Shown in pieces: positions 15,960-24,024 of a stretch of DNA of 64,000 nt. The DNA lies in the NCBI GenBank assembly GCA_965203435.1, contig CBDBCU010000008.1, positions 248,001 to 312,000 of the forward strand. Direction: 5' to 3'. Position numbers and translations under genes: made by a program. The notes under the pieces were generated by a model, which was not told where the DNA came from, searched no databases, and worked only from the letters and a program-made list of their open reading frames with translations. The DNA is from CBDBCU01 sp965203435. Its GTDB lineage: Bacteria; Chloroflexota; Dehalococcoidia; Lucifugimonadales; UBA3495. Numbering within the stretch: position 1 is the stretch's first letter; each line of letters begins with the position of its first letter.

Positions 15960-17267
15960 CTACAACACCCCATCCAGCCGGTTGAGGACCAGGCCGGTGG
16001 GCAGTTTGGGGTAGAAAAAGGTGGATTTGGAGGGCAGGCGCTGACCGCCGACGACGATCGCCTCGAAAGATGCCATGGGAAAGGGTTTGAGCAGAAAGGC
16101 CAGCTGCCGATTGCCCGCGGCGACCAATTCCGCCGCCCGCCCGGCATCGTGGCTGTAATCCACATAACGCGCTGCGGCCGCGCCCAGCAGCGGATTGATG
16201 ACCTGTTCATCCAACACCCACGCCTCGGAAACGGCCAGGGCGCCCCAGCTTTGCCAATCCACTGCGGCTTTGAGCGTCAGCAGTTGCGGCGGCTCCGTCC
16301 CGGGGCCGACCAGGCCGACGGTATGCCTTTCCCGTCCCCGGTCAATCACTAGTTGCGCCAGTCCATCAATGCCCCCGATGGCGGCCAAATCCACCGGCTC
16401 TGCGTCAAACAATGCCAACAGCCGATCCTGCACGGCGGCCAATTGTTCCGGCGTCAGGCCGCCGATAACCTTGTGATAGGGCAGCAGCAGCAGGCCGGGG
16501 TCGTCAAACTCGGTCAGGGACATCATTACATAGTTGTGGGCGGCGTCCGGATTGGATTCCCCAGCGGCGGCCGCTTGCAACTGGCGGTAACGCAAGGCCG
16601 CTTCGTAGCGGTGATGTCCGTCGGCCAGAAAGACCGGCCGAGCCGCAAAAAAGTCGGTTATGCGCCGCTGCGTGGGCCGGTCGGCTATCCGCCACAAGGC
16701 TACTGCGCCGATGTTGCATTCCGGTATCGGCGGCGTTTCCAGTTCCGGCGGGCCGGCCGTTACCCGTTGCCATAGGGGGGACAATTCCCGGTCGGCGTCC
16801 CGATACAGGGTCAGCAGCGGGCTGAATTGGGTTTTGGCGGCGGACAGCAGGGCTACCCGATCCTGCACCGCCGGCTCCCGGGTGAACTCGTGCGGCAGCA
16901 CCGACCCTCTGCCGTAATCCTCGACCAATACCGCGCCGAACAGCCCCAACTTACTCCGTTCCCGCCCCTGAAACCGATAGGAATGGCGCATCAGGTAAAA
17001 GCAGGATTCCGTCTCCGGCCGCAGGATGCCCGCCGCCAGCCATTCGGCAAAAAGGGCGGCGGCCTGCCGATAGCCGGCCGCCGGATTCACCGGGTCGGGC
17101 TGCTCGCCGCCCTCCAGATGCACCGCATTATAGGGACTGCGCCCTTGCAGTTGGGCTTTCAGTTCTGGGCCAATCATATCGTAAGGCGGGCAAAGCACGG
17201 CGGCCAAGCCGCCGGCCAATGCCGCCGGATTGTAACGGCAACCCCGGAAAGGTCGCAAAACCGTCAT
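15960..17267 (-). CDS. DUF1015 family protein
   Basis: 435 aa from the ATG at 17267 (AGGAG 10 nt upstream; a TTG two codons earlier is less likely). It begins VLRPFRGCRYNPAALAGGLA and CPPYDMIGPE, followed by LFAEWLAAGILRPETESCFYL and the hallmark FLADGHHRYEAALRYRQ. These identify DUF1015 (COG4198), a full-length family member of unknown biochemical function. From memory, relatives are often encoded beside phosphoglycerate dehydrogenase and serine/alanine-glyoxylate aminotransferases. The convergent class V aminotransferase here fits a link to serine/glyoxylate metabolism, but that is association only. Confidence 0.85.
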   Translation of the reverse strand: MTVLRPFRGCRYNPAALAGGLAAVLCPPYDMIGPELKAQLQGRSPYNAVHLEGGEQPDPVNPAAGYRQAAALFAEWLAAGILRPETESCFYLMRHSYRFQGRERSKLGLFGAVLVEDYGRGSVLPHEFTREPAVQDRVALLSAAKTQFSPLLTLYRDADRELSPLWQRVTAGPPELETPPIPECNIGAVALWRIADRPTQRRITDFFAARPVFLADGHHRYEAALRYRQLQAAAAGESNPDAAHNYVMMSLTEFDDPGLLLLPYHKVIGGLTPEQLAAVQDRLLALFDAEPVDLAAIGGIDGLAQLVIDRGRERHTVGLVGPGTEPPQLLTLKAAVDWQSWGALAVSEAWVLDEQVINPLLGAAAARYVDYSHDAGRAAELVAAGNRQLAFLLKPFPMASFEAIVVGGQRLPSKSTFFYPKLPTGLVLNRLDGVL

Positions 17268-17333
17268 AGTCAAGCCGCTCCTGGGGGGATGAATGGGGGC
17301 AAGGGCCTATATCTGACTAATGCCTTGCCGTCC

Positions 17334-17638
17334 TTACCCTTTGCGCGGGACGGACGGACGGCTATAGGCCAAAGCTACCCGGCCCGGTCCGCCCTCTTGC
17401 GCCGCCGCACCCTCCGGCCTCGGCCCTACCGCGACCACTTCATCCCGCACGAAATGAAGGTTAATCAATTTCGGCTTTTCCGCCGGGTCGAAGTAGGCGG
17501 CTACGGCCCCTCCCGCGCCCGGTCTTTCAATTCTTGCCAAGTGGCGGCGGCCGTAGCGATGGGATAGCCGATGGCGCAAGCCGCATAGCCGCCCTCCGGC
17601 CCATCCTCAACCCGGAAAAGGATTTCCTTGAACGCCAT
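17334..17638 (-). pseudogene. HicB-like small protein gene broken by a single-base frameshift
   Basis: The ATG at 17638 opens MAFKEILFRVEDGPEGGYAA..WQELKDRAREGP and then meets TAG. One base more in the GGGG tract at that point would continue as AVAAYFDPAEKPKLINLHFV RDEVVAV, found in the next frame. The composite aligns well with the intact paralogue at 17815 (WPELREMVLDAVECHFDPEE, VNLHFVWDEVIVA). Beyond VVAV the open frame runs to 17334 without homology. It is either a decayed copy or a homopolymer sequencing error. The protein class is the ~70-aa HicB-type family often mis-annotated as a 2-oxoisovalerate dehydrogenase subunit. Confidence 0.7.
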
Positions 17639-17695
17639 TGCAGCCTCGGATGATAACGGATAGAGTCGCTGCCACTGAGCCGCAGTTCCCTACTA

Positions 17696-17786
17696 TGTCA
17701 TTCCGAGCGTAGCCGAGGAATCTGAAATGCCCGCCCTTGAATCCCTTTCAAGATTTTTAGATTCCTCGGCTACGCTCGGAATGACA
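17696..17786. repeat. third inverted-repeat family (TGTCATTCCGAGCGTAGCCG)
   Basis: Arms TGTCATTCCGAGCGTAGCCG and complement, extended by AGGAATCT, around ~35 nt. It is the only copy seen here and lies between the broken and intact HicB-like genes. Confidence 0.85.
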
Positions 17787-17814
17787 TGGCTATAGAATAG
17801 GGATGACATTGGCC

Positions 17815-18027
17815 TCACGCTACAATCACCTCGTCCCAAACGAAGTGAAGGTTGACCTGCTGCGGCCGTTCCTCCGGGTCAAAATGGCATTCTACGGCGT
17901 CCAATACCATTTCCCGCAACTCCGGCCAGTCCTCGGCTTGGGTAAAAATGCCATAGCCCAAGGCCCGGGCGCAGTAGCCGCCGCTTTCCAAATCCTCCTC
18001 GACGGCAAAGGTTACTTCCTTTGGCAT
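17815..18027 (-). CDS. HicB-like small protein, 70 aa
   Basis: An intact 70-aa protein beginning MPKEVTFAVEEDLESGGYCA and ending VNLHFVWDEVIVA. GGAGG lies 7 nt before the ATG. The EDLESGGYCARALGYGIFTQ stretch and the following helix are typical of HicB-fold proteins (a partial RNase H fold) that act as antitoxins or solitary regulators. No HicA-type toxin (short dsRBD-like protein) is seen next to it. Its frameshifted paralogue lies 180 bp downstream on the same strand, so the locus arose by tandem duplication. Confidence 0.65.
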   Translation of the reverse strand: MPKEVTFAVEEDLESGGYCARALGYGIFTQAEDWPELREMVLDAVECHFDPEERPQQVNLHFVWDEVIVA

Positions 18028-18154
18028 AATCCGACCTCCTTTTGCCGGGCCAGTTTAACCGTTCCCGCCGCAACCGGTCAAGGCCGGCTAAACCCGGGTT
18101 TCCCAGGTTGGCACTTATTCGCTCCGCTCCTCCTGCACTGGTTGCCGAACGGAT

Positions 18155-20599
18155 TTACCACACCAGCAGGTTCCAGCAGTTGCCAGATACGCAGGTCAGC
18201 GGGCGGGTTTTGCCGTTCAGGATAGCATCGGTCGTTTCCGACACTAGAATCCAGTAGCTTTCCCCGGCAATAAAATTATGCAGGGTGCTAACCTCGGCGG
18301 CCGCCGGGTCGTAGAAAGTCCAGGATTTGGTAGCGTTGTTGAAGTGAAAAGCCCGCAGGAATATCCCGCCCAGGTTGGTCAAAGCGGCGGCCGGGGGAGT
18401 AGCGGTGCCGGCGGCCGCGCCGGTAGTGGTCAGCGTAAATTCGGCGCTGGCGGTGGTGCCGGCTACGGCTAGCTGCACCGTTTGTACGCCGGCATCCAAG
18501 CCGGGAATTTGGATTTGCATAGCTATATTGCCCTGGCCATCGGTAGCCGGCCGGGGGGCCGGCGTAACCTCGAGATTGCCCACTTTTACCGACTGAACCG
18601 GCACAAACTCTCGAAAGCCCTGCCCCGCCGCCGTTACCACCGTTCCCGGCGGCCCGGCGGCCGGGGACAAAGTTACCGCCGCCCCCGGCACATCATGGGC
18701 CGCGATAGTGGAAACCAGTACGCCGTCATCATCCCGGAACTCGACCCGCACCGTATTGGTCGAGGGAATGGCCGCCGCCCGGGGAATGCGGATTTCCGCG
18801 GAGAAAGCCCCCTTGCCGTCTGGCGCGGCGGTGGTCAAGGTCTGACTGGAGCCGGCATCATAAATAACTTGCAGCAGCAGGCTGGAACCCTGGTCATTGC
18901 GGCTGGGAAAGTGGCGGCCCGACACCGTTACCGTACTGCCGACCCGGCCCCAAGCCGGGGTAACGATCAGTTGCCGGGGTTCCACCGCCACGATTACCGA
19001 GGCAGCGCGGCCGTGGCTGTCCCTCGCCCGTATTTCCACCTCCCCCGGCGTAGTGGTCGCCTGGTTCACCGGCAAATCAATCGTCGCCGACCAGTTGCCA
19101 TGCGCGTCCACCGCAATAGTTTCCCGGCTGCCTTGAGCGCCGCCGGAAATGCGCCCGGCGGCCACGGGATGGCCGTTAAGGGTGATGGATTCAATCGTAA
19201 CCGGCTCCTCCGCAGCAGCGGCGGCGATGGTAAAGCCGTTGCCGGCCAGGTGCAGGCGCTGATTGGGCAAGACATCCCAGGGATTGGCCCGCATTACCGG
19301 CCCGCTGACCACGGCGATGGTAGCCCGCGCCGCAAACTCCGCGCCATTATCCTGCCGAATTATCACTACCCGCAAATCCCGGTGTCCCGTCCGCAAATCC
19401 GGCGGGGCGGCAATGGTAAAAGACAAAGTACCGCCCGCGCCAACGCTGAGCTCGGGAAACGCTACCGGCCGGCCGGCCAATTCTACGGCGGACAGGCGGC
19501 CCGGCGGAAAGTGGGCCAGATGAATCAATATGCGATGGGCCGAACTGAACTCGGCCTGCACCAATCCGTCCAATTCCAGAATGGGGATATCGTCAACATC
19601 GGCCAGGTTGTCGCCGGCCAGCACCAAGGTGGCGCTGGCCCCCCGGCCGTCGGCGGCGTTGACCAGATTGCAGTCGGGATTGGAAATTACGCCGGCGGCG
19701 CGGATAGCGCAGTCGCCGGCCCCGGGGACAAAGGGCGGGCTTTGCACCGGAAAGGAACAGGAGCCGATGTCGTCCCGGCCCACGGTGGTAACGCAGAGGA
19801 TACTTTCGCCGCCATCCCGCGCGCCGTTAAAGTTGCCATCCCGCCAGAAAGTCAGGGTAGTGTCATTCTTGAAACCCCGGCCAATGGCGACAATATCGGT
19901 CCCCCGGCCGGCGCTGGGGCTGCTCAAAACCACTTCCCGATCCACCAGCAAGCCGGCAATCAGGTCGGCCGCCGTGGCCGGCATTGCCGGTTCGCCGAAA
20001 GCCTGCCGCACCAACGGATCGGGATGGGCGGCGGCTATGGGGTCGGCGGCATTGCCCACCTGAACCGTCCAGGAAAAACGGCCGCCCTCGGCCGGGTTGG
20101 ACAAGCCGGCCCGGACGCTGAAAATTATGGACACCTCAGCCCCGGCGGCGATTTGCTGCAAGCCATCGCTGGGACTCAAATCGCCCAGAAAGAGGGTTAT
20201 AACCGTCGGATCCCGGGGATCCGTATGCCCGCTCAGGGCCAGATCCAAGGGCGGGCCGGAGCCGGAGCCGCGGGCGGTGCCATCCAGATCGGTCAAATGG
20301 CTGGCCGTTATCCGCACTTCTTGGGGATTGATGCCCGGGGGGACGCCAATATCCTCGTGGAGGGTAAGGATGATTGGCAGGTCGCTGCCCGGCGGCAAGT
20401 TGGCGGCGGCGGTAAAGGCGACGGTGTATTGGCTGGCGGCCGCCGGTTGGCGATTGTCGGCGGCGATGGTAGCCGCCGGCGTAGGCGGCATTTCCCCTTG
20501 GGCGGTCAACGGCGGCGGCATAGCCCCGCCGCCGGCCGCCCAAGCCAGCAGGAAAGCCAAGCCCAAAATTATCCGATAGCCGCAACGCCCCTTTGCCAT
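18155..20599 (-). CDS. secreted IPT/TIG-domain protein with C-terminal Trp-rich domain (814 aa)
   Basis: The start is at 20599 (MAKGRCGYRIILGLAFLLAW), giving a signal peptide; an upstream in-frame codon is less likely. Several Ig-like IPT/TIG units are recognisable by GRGTDIVAIGRGFKNDTTLT, WGRVGSTVTVSGRHFPSRND and GPPGTVVTAAGQGFREFVPV. The final ~70 residues form a distinct domain, FLRAFHFNNATKSWTFYDP...YWILVSE...GNCWNLLVW, ending at the C-terminus. The same domain ends the proteins at 33755, 55816 and 56829. Architecture and paralogy with the 33755 protein point to a surface or matrix protein. No enzymatic motif is seen. Confidence 0.8.
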   Translation of the reverse strand: MAKGRCGYRIILGLAFLLAWAAGGGAMPPPLTAQGEMPPTPAATIAADNRQPAAASQYTVAFTAAANLPPGSDLPIILTLHEDIGVPPGINPQEVRITASHLTDLDGTARGSGSGPPLDLALSGHTDPRDPTVITLFLGDLSPSDGLQQIAAGAEVSIIFSVRAGLSNPAEGGRFSWTVQVGNAADPIAAAHPDPLVRQAFGEPAMPATAADLIAGLLVDREVVLSSPSAGRGTDIVAIGRGFKNDTTLTFWRDGNFNGARDGGESILCVTTVGRDDIGSCSFPVQSPPFVPGAGDCAIRAAGVISNPDCNLVNAADGRGASATLVLAGDNLADVDDIPILELDGLVQAEFSSAHRILIHLAHFPPGRLSAVELAGRPVAFPELSVGAGGTLSFTIAAPPDLRTGHRDLRVVIIRQDNGAEFAARATIAVVSGPVMRANPWDVLPNQRLHLAGNGFTIAAAAAEEPVTIESITLNGHPVAAGRISGGAQGSRETIAVDAHGNWSATIDLPVNQATTTPGEVEIRARDSHGRAASVIVAVEPRQLIVTPAWGRVGSTVTVSGRHFPSRNDQGSSLLLQVIYDAGSSQTLTTAAPDGKGAFSAEIRIPRAAAIPSTNTVRVEFRDDDGVLVSTIAAHDVPGAAVTLSPAAGPPGTVVTAAGQGFREFVPVQSVKVGNLEVTPAPRPATDGQGNIAMQIQIPGLDAGVQTVQLAVAGTTASAEFTLTTTGAAAGTATPPAAALTNLGGIFLRAFHFNNATKSWTFYDPAAAEVSTLHNFIAGESYWILVSETTDAILNGKTRPLTCVSGNCWNLLVW

Positions 20600-20606
20600 A
20601 CCCCCA

Positions 20607-20612
20607 ATTATA
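20607..20612 (-). promoter_or_regulatory. -10 box close to the start codon of the TIG protein (possible leaderless start)
   Basis: TATAAT read on the minus strand, 7 nt before the ATG at 20599. This is the same spacing as pcrA. No convincing -35 box or Shine-Dalgarno is seen. Confidence 0.4.
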
Positions 20613-20714
20613 CACGATGGCGGCAACTGGGGGTATGGGGTAGGGGGCGGGTTTATGGGTAAAGGGATAGGGGAACCTTCTTTCCTTGCTTACAGTCATT
20701 CCCGCCGGCCCCCT

Positions 20715-20815
20715 ACCGTCATTCCCGCGTAAGCGGGAATCCCTAACGGTACTGAAAAGACCCGTCTTTTGCCATCCAACCGCCGCCGGATTCCCGCTTA
20801 CGCGGGAAGGACGGT
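20715..20815. repeat. REP-type inverted repeat (ACCGTCATTCCCGCG family)
   Basis: Complete palindrome. The right arm has GGAAGGACGGT instead of GGAATGACGGT, a variant seen in several copies. Confidence 0.9.
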
Positions 20816-20845
20816 GGGGGGCGGCCGTAAATGGCGGCCGGCCGC

Positions 20846-21382
20846 TTAATCCTCCCCCTCCGGGTCAAAATCCGGCGGCGGCGGGGGATAGTGCGTAGCC
20901 CACCGTTCCGCAATTTCCTCCGCGGTCAAGCGCAGGCGGGACAGCATCTGCTCTTGCCCCGGAGTCGGCGCGAAGTCAGGATTCGGCTCCTGATCCAGCA
21001 GCTCGGTAAAAGTCGCCAGCAGGCCGGTCAGCCGCTCCAGCCGTTCCTGCACTTCCTCCTCAAACATCAAATCCTCGTAGAAGTTGTTGTGCAGGTCGTC
21101 GGCAAAGGACTGCATCACCGTAAAGTCCGGCTGCTCGTACTCGGCGGCAAGCAAATGGACAATCCGCCGCCGGTAGTTGTGGGAATCGCTCCGCCAGTAG
21201 CGGGATTCGGCGGCGGCCTTGACTCCGTGGGCGACGGCTCCGGAGGCTTTGTCGCAGGCTTGCACCCGGTCGCCGCGCTTTTCCAGTTCATAGCGGGCTT
21301 GCCGAATCAGCCGGCGGCAGGTTTTAAGGTGATGTTCTACGCCCGGCAGGTTGCCGTTGCTGCCGTCAGGGTTGAATGTCAT
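20846..21382 (-). CDS. HEPN/PaREP1-like protein, copy 1 (178 aa)
   Basis: The central region RRLIRQARYELEKRGDRVQA CDKASGAVAHGVKA AAESRYW matches the pattern of PaREP1-type HEPN helical bundles (A..L...GD..QA..K..GA..H.VKA.A). A charged helical C-terminal half ends in a PPPPP tail. GGAGG lies upstream of the ATG at 21382, and the start context CCCACCATG is shared with copy 2. It is over 85% identical by eye to the gene at 21434, a recent tandem duplication. HEPN proteins are frequently RNases or toxins, but the RxxxxH motif is not obvious here, so the role is unknown. Confidence 0.65.
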   Translation of the reverse strand: MTFNPDGSNGNLPGVEHHLKTCRRLIRQARYELEKRGDRVQACDKASGAVAHGVKAAAESRYWRSDSHNYRRRIVHLLAAEYEQPDFTVMQSFADDLHNNFYEDLMFEEEVQERLERLTGLLATFTELLDQEPNPDFAPTPGQEQMLSRLRLTAEEIAERWATHYPPPPPDFDPEGED

Positions 21383-21433
21383 GGTGGGCCGTTCCTCCTT
21401 TTTCGGTCGGCAGAGCCGCTATCGGCCGGCCGC

Positions 21434-21970
21434 TTAATCCTCCTCCTCCGGGTCCAAATCCGGCGGCGGCGGGGGATAGTGCGTAGCCCACCGTTCCGCA
21501 ATTTCCTCCGCGGTCAAGCGCAGGCGGGACAGCATCTGTTCCTGCCCCGGAGTCGGCGCGAAGTCGGGATTCGGCTCCCGATCCAGCAGGCCGGTAAAGG
21601 TTTCCAGTAGGCCGGTCAGCCGCTCCAGCCGTTCCTGCACTTCCTCCTCAAACATCAAATCCTCGTAAAAGTTGTCGTGCAGCTTGTCGGCGGTGTCCTG
21701 CATCGCCGACAAGTCCGGCTGGCCGTACTCGGCGGCCAGCAAATGGACAATCCGCCGCCGGTAGTTGTGGGAATCGCTCCGCCAATAGCGGGATTCGGCG
21801 GCCGCTTTAACCCCGTGGGCTACGGCCCCGGAGGCTTTGTCGCAGGCTTGCACCCGGTCGCCGCGCTTTTCCAGTTCATAGCGGGCCTGCCGAATCAGCC
21901 GGCGGCTGGTTTTAAGGTGATGTTCCACGCCCGGCAGGTTGCCATTGCTGCCGTCAGGGTTGTCCGTCAT
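21434..21970 (-). CDS. HEPN/PaREP1-like protein, copy 2 (178 aa)
   Basis: Start at 21970 (MTDNPDGSNGNLPGVEHHLK), chosen by homology with copy 1 and by a GGGGGA box upstream. Differences from copy 1 concentrate around residues 85-100 (GQPDLSAMQDTADKLHDN versus EQPDFTVMQSFADDLHNN) and at the acidic C-terminus. Both copies keep the GDRVQACDKASGAVAHGVKA core. The 51-bp gap between them suggests co-transcription, with this copy first. The function is unknown, possibly RNA-related by fold. Confidence 0.65.
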   Translation of the reverse strand: MTDNPDGSNGNLPGVEHHLKTSRRLIRQARYELEKRGDRVQACDKASGAVAHGVKAAAESRYWRSDSHNYRRRIVHLLAAEYGQPDLSAMQDTADKLHDNFYEDLMFEEEVQERLERLTGLLETFTGLLDREPNPDFAPTPGQEQMLSRLRLTAEEIAERWATHYPPPPPDLDPEEED

Positions 21971-22038
21971 GGTGGGCAAATCCCCCTTGTCTCGGGTTTC
22001 TCTTATTGTAACATACCCCGGTTTCCCGCCGCTATTCC

Positions 22039-22103
22039 CATCCTTCAACCAGTTCAGGATGAGCGGAAAAGGGGCAATCCTTCAACCAGTTCAGGATGAG
22101 CGG
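22039..22103. repeat. two GTTCAGGATGAGCGG-type repeats
   Basis: Two direct copies of TCCTTCAACCAGTTCAGGAT, each followed by GAGCGG, lie just after the stop of the MFS gene and may serve in 3'-end formation. Confidence 0.8.
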
Positions 22104-22112
22104 ATTGGATTC

Positions 22113-23579
22113 CTAATCCCCAGCGGCCGCCGGGCCTTCCCGGGCCGGGGCGCTGCGGTATTCCTCGGGCAAAGCCTGTTCCCAATCCGGCAGCTGGCGG
22201 CGGGAAGTGCGCGGCAGCAGCAGAATGGACAATACTCCGATGGAACTGAACAGCAACGAGGCCACAATCGTAGCGGTAAAGTTGCCGGAGGCCAGAAAAT
22301 CCGGATAGCTGATGCCCCGGGACAAATCCGGCAGCCAGCCGCCCAGAGCCGAATTCGCCAGAGCCGCCGGGTAAGTTATCCCCTCGGAAAAGTCCCGCAG
22401 CCAGCCGCCGATAAAGGAGCCGGAGGCCATCCCGAACCCGGCTCCCATCATCTGAAAGCCGTAGGTCGTGCCAATGGGGGCGTTGCCGTAATACTGGCGG
22501 TTGATGATGGGAAAGGCGGTCATTTCGCCGCCAAAGCCAATGCCGAACAGCACCGCAAACAGATAGAACATCCAGGCGGTATCGGCAAAGAACAGCAGGA
22601 AAACCGGGGCCACCTGCAAAAAGAAACAGACGCCCATCACCCCTTTGCTGCCCAAGTGGTCGGCCAGAATAGGCACGGCAAAGCGGGTCAGGGTGCTGGT
22701 CATCGTCAGCACAATAAAAGTGCCGGCGGCCAAGCCCCTGGCCACGCCGGCGGCCTCGGCCATCGCCACGATAAAGACCATAACAATGGCATGGCCGGCG
22801 CAACCCCAATAGTGGATGCCAATCAGATTCCAGAAAGCGGCGGTACGCAGGGCCTGGCGGAAAAAGACCTTGGCCCGGAATTGGGCCGGGGCGCCGCTTT
22901 GCAATCGCCGCACCGGAGTATCGGCGGCCGCGCCCAGGGGCCGGGCGTTCAGGTCGGCCGGTTCGTTGTAGAACAGACGGATCAGCAGCAACAGCAGCAG
23001 GCCGCCGCCAATGCCCGGGATCCAGAAAGCGGCGCGCAATCCGCCTTCGCCGCCGCCGAACAGTTCCACGATGAACAGGATGATGGGGACGGCGACCAGC
23101 GGCCCCAAGCCCTGGGAGGCTTGCAGGATGCCCATTCCCACGCCCAGCCGCCGGTGAAACCATTGGGTAACGGCGGCGGTCAATGGCACCTGGAAAATGC
23201 CCATCGAGGCGCTGAGGATGACGCCGAAGTAGAGGTAAAAGAGCAGCCAGTGATTGACCGTGCTGGTCAAAACCATCCCGAGGGTAAAGAGAAATGCCCC
23301 GACGGTCATGGCTACCCGGACGCCGTAGCGGTCGCCCAGCCAGCCGGCCGGCGCGCCGAACAGCCCGGAGACCACCCATTGCAGGGCAAAAGCGCCGCCC
23401 ACCACGCCGTAACTCCAGCCAAAGGTTTCCACCAGCCGGGGAATCAGCACGCTGGAGGAAGTGCGGAAACTGGAGGAACTGAGCCGCATCAGGGCGGCGA
23501 CGATGACGATAACCCAGGCATAATGAATAGGCCGGCCGCCGACCGAAAGTTGGGAGGGACGCAGGTTAAAGTTGAGCAA
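22113..23579 (-). CDS. major facilitator superfamily transporter
   Basis: 488 aa with about 12 hydrophobic segments. The loop 2-3 signature is GWLGDRYGVRVAMTVGAFLF, and FRTSSSVLIPRLVETFGWSY in the first external region resembles the monocarboxylate/oxalate-type (OxlT-like) MFS branch. The start is a TTG at 23579 with GGAGGG 5 nt upstream. Near the C-terminus an internal duplication is seen: GGWLRDFSEGITYP is followed 22-23 residues later by GGWLPDLSRGISYP, lengthening the last loop. The substrate is unknown; organic acids are a guess from the subfamily. Confidence 0.85.
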   Translation of the reverse strand: MLNFNLRPSQLSVGGRPIHYAWVIVIVAALMRLSSSSFRTSSSVLIPRLVETFGWSYGVVGGAFALQWVVSGLFGAPAGWLGDRYGVRVAMTVGAFLFTLGMVLTSTVNHWLLFYLYFGVILSASMGIFQVPLTAAVTQWFHRRLGVGMGILQASQGLGPLVAVPIILFIVELFGGGEGGLRAAFWIPGIGGGLLLLLLIRLFYNEPADLNARPLGAAADTPVRRLQSGAPAQFRAKVFFRQALRTAAFWNLIGIHYWGCAGHAIVMVFIVAMAEAAGVARGLAAGTFIVLTMTSTLTRFAVPILADHLGSKGVMGVCFFLQVAPVFLLFFADTAWMFYLFAVLFGIGFGGEMTAFPIINRQYYGNAPIGTTYGFQMMGAGFGMASGSFIGGWLRDFSEGITYPAALANSALGGWLPDLSRGISYPDFLASGNFTATIVASLLFSSIGVLSILLLPRTSRRQLPDWEQALPEEYRSAPAREGPAAAGD

Positions 23580-23764
23580 AAGCCCTCCGGAGCGCCGGGG
23601 TTTGTATCTATAGGAATGGAGCGGGGCGTACTAAGCCGCGCCTTATCGGGTATGGGATTAGGGGCTGGCTTATAATAAGGGGTAAGGGGGAATTATGCAA
23701 CCGGGGGGCGGGTGGGGAACCGGGGCAATGGCATATAGCAACCGTCTTTCCTACGCCGCCCGCT

Positions 23765-23957
23765 ACCGTCATTCCCGCGTAAGCGGGAATCCCGAAAAGC
23801 CTGATTAGTAGTAAGCCGGTTTTGGGCAGTACCGTTCTGGATTCCCGCCGCCCGCTACCGTCATTCCCGCGTAAGCGGGAATCCGGCGGCGGTTAGATAG
23901 CAAAGGGCTGGTCTTTTCAGTACCGTTCGGGATTCCCGCTTACGCGGGAATGACGGT
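23765..23957. repeat. two nested REP-type inverted repeats
   Basis: Left arm, spacer and TTCTGGATTCCCG, then a second left arm at about 23859 and a right arm ending at 23957. This looks like insertion of one palindrome into another. It fills most of the 445-bp gap 23580-24024; the rest holds the promoter of the MNT-HEPN gene (TTGACG near 23989, TATCCT at 24014-24019). Confidence 0.85.
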
Positions 23958-24024
23958 TAAGCAGGTTGTCTTGGCCGGGAAAATTGCCTTGACGCCCGCT
24001 ATCCCTTGCCCTTATCCTAGCCCT

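Noticed and set aside
18482..20662. Plus-strand frame of 726 codons opposite the TIG protein at 18155
   Set aside because: Antisense shadow. The minus-strand protein has a clear domain structure and shares its C-terminal domain with three others.
21939..23675. Plus-strand frame opposite the MFS transporter
   Set aside because: The minus strand encodes 12 hydrophobic segments and MFS motifs; the plus frame is low-complexity Gln/Gly/His-rich.
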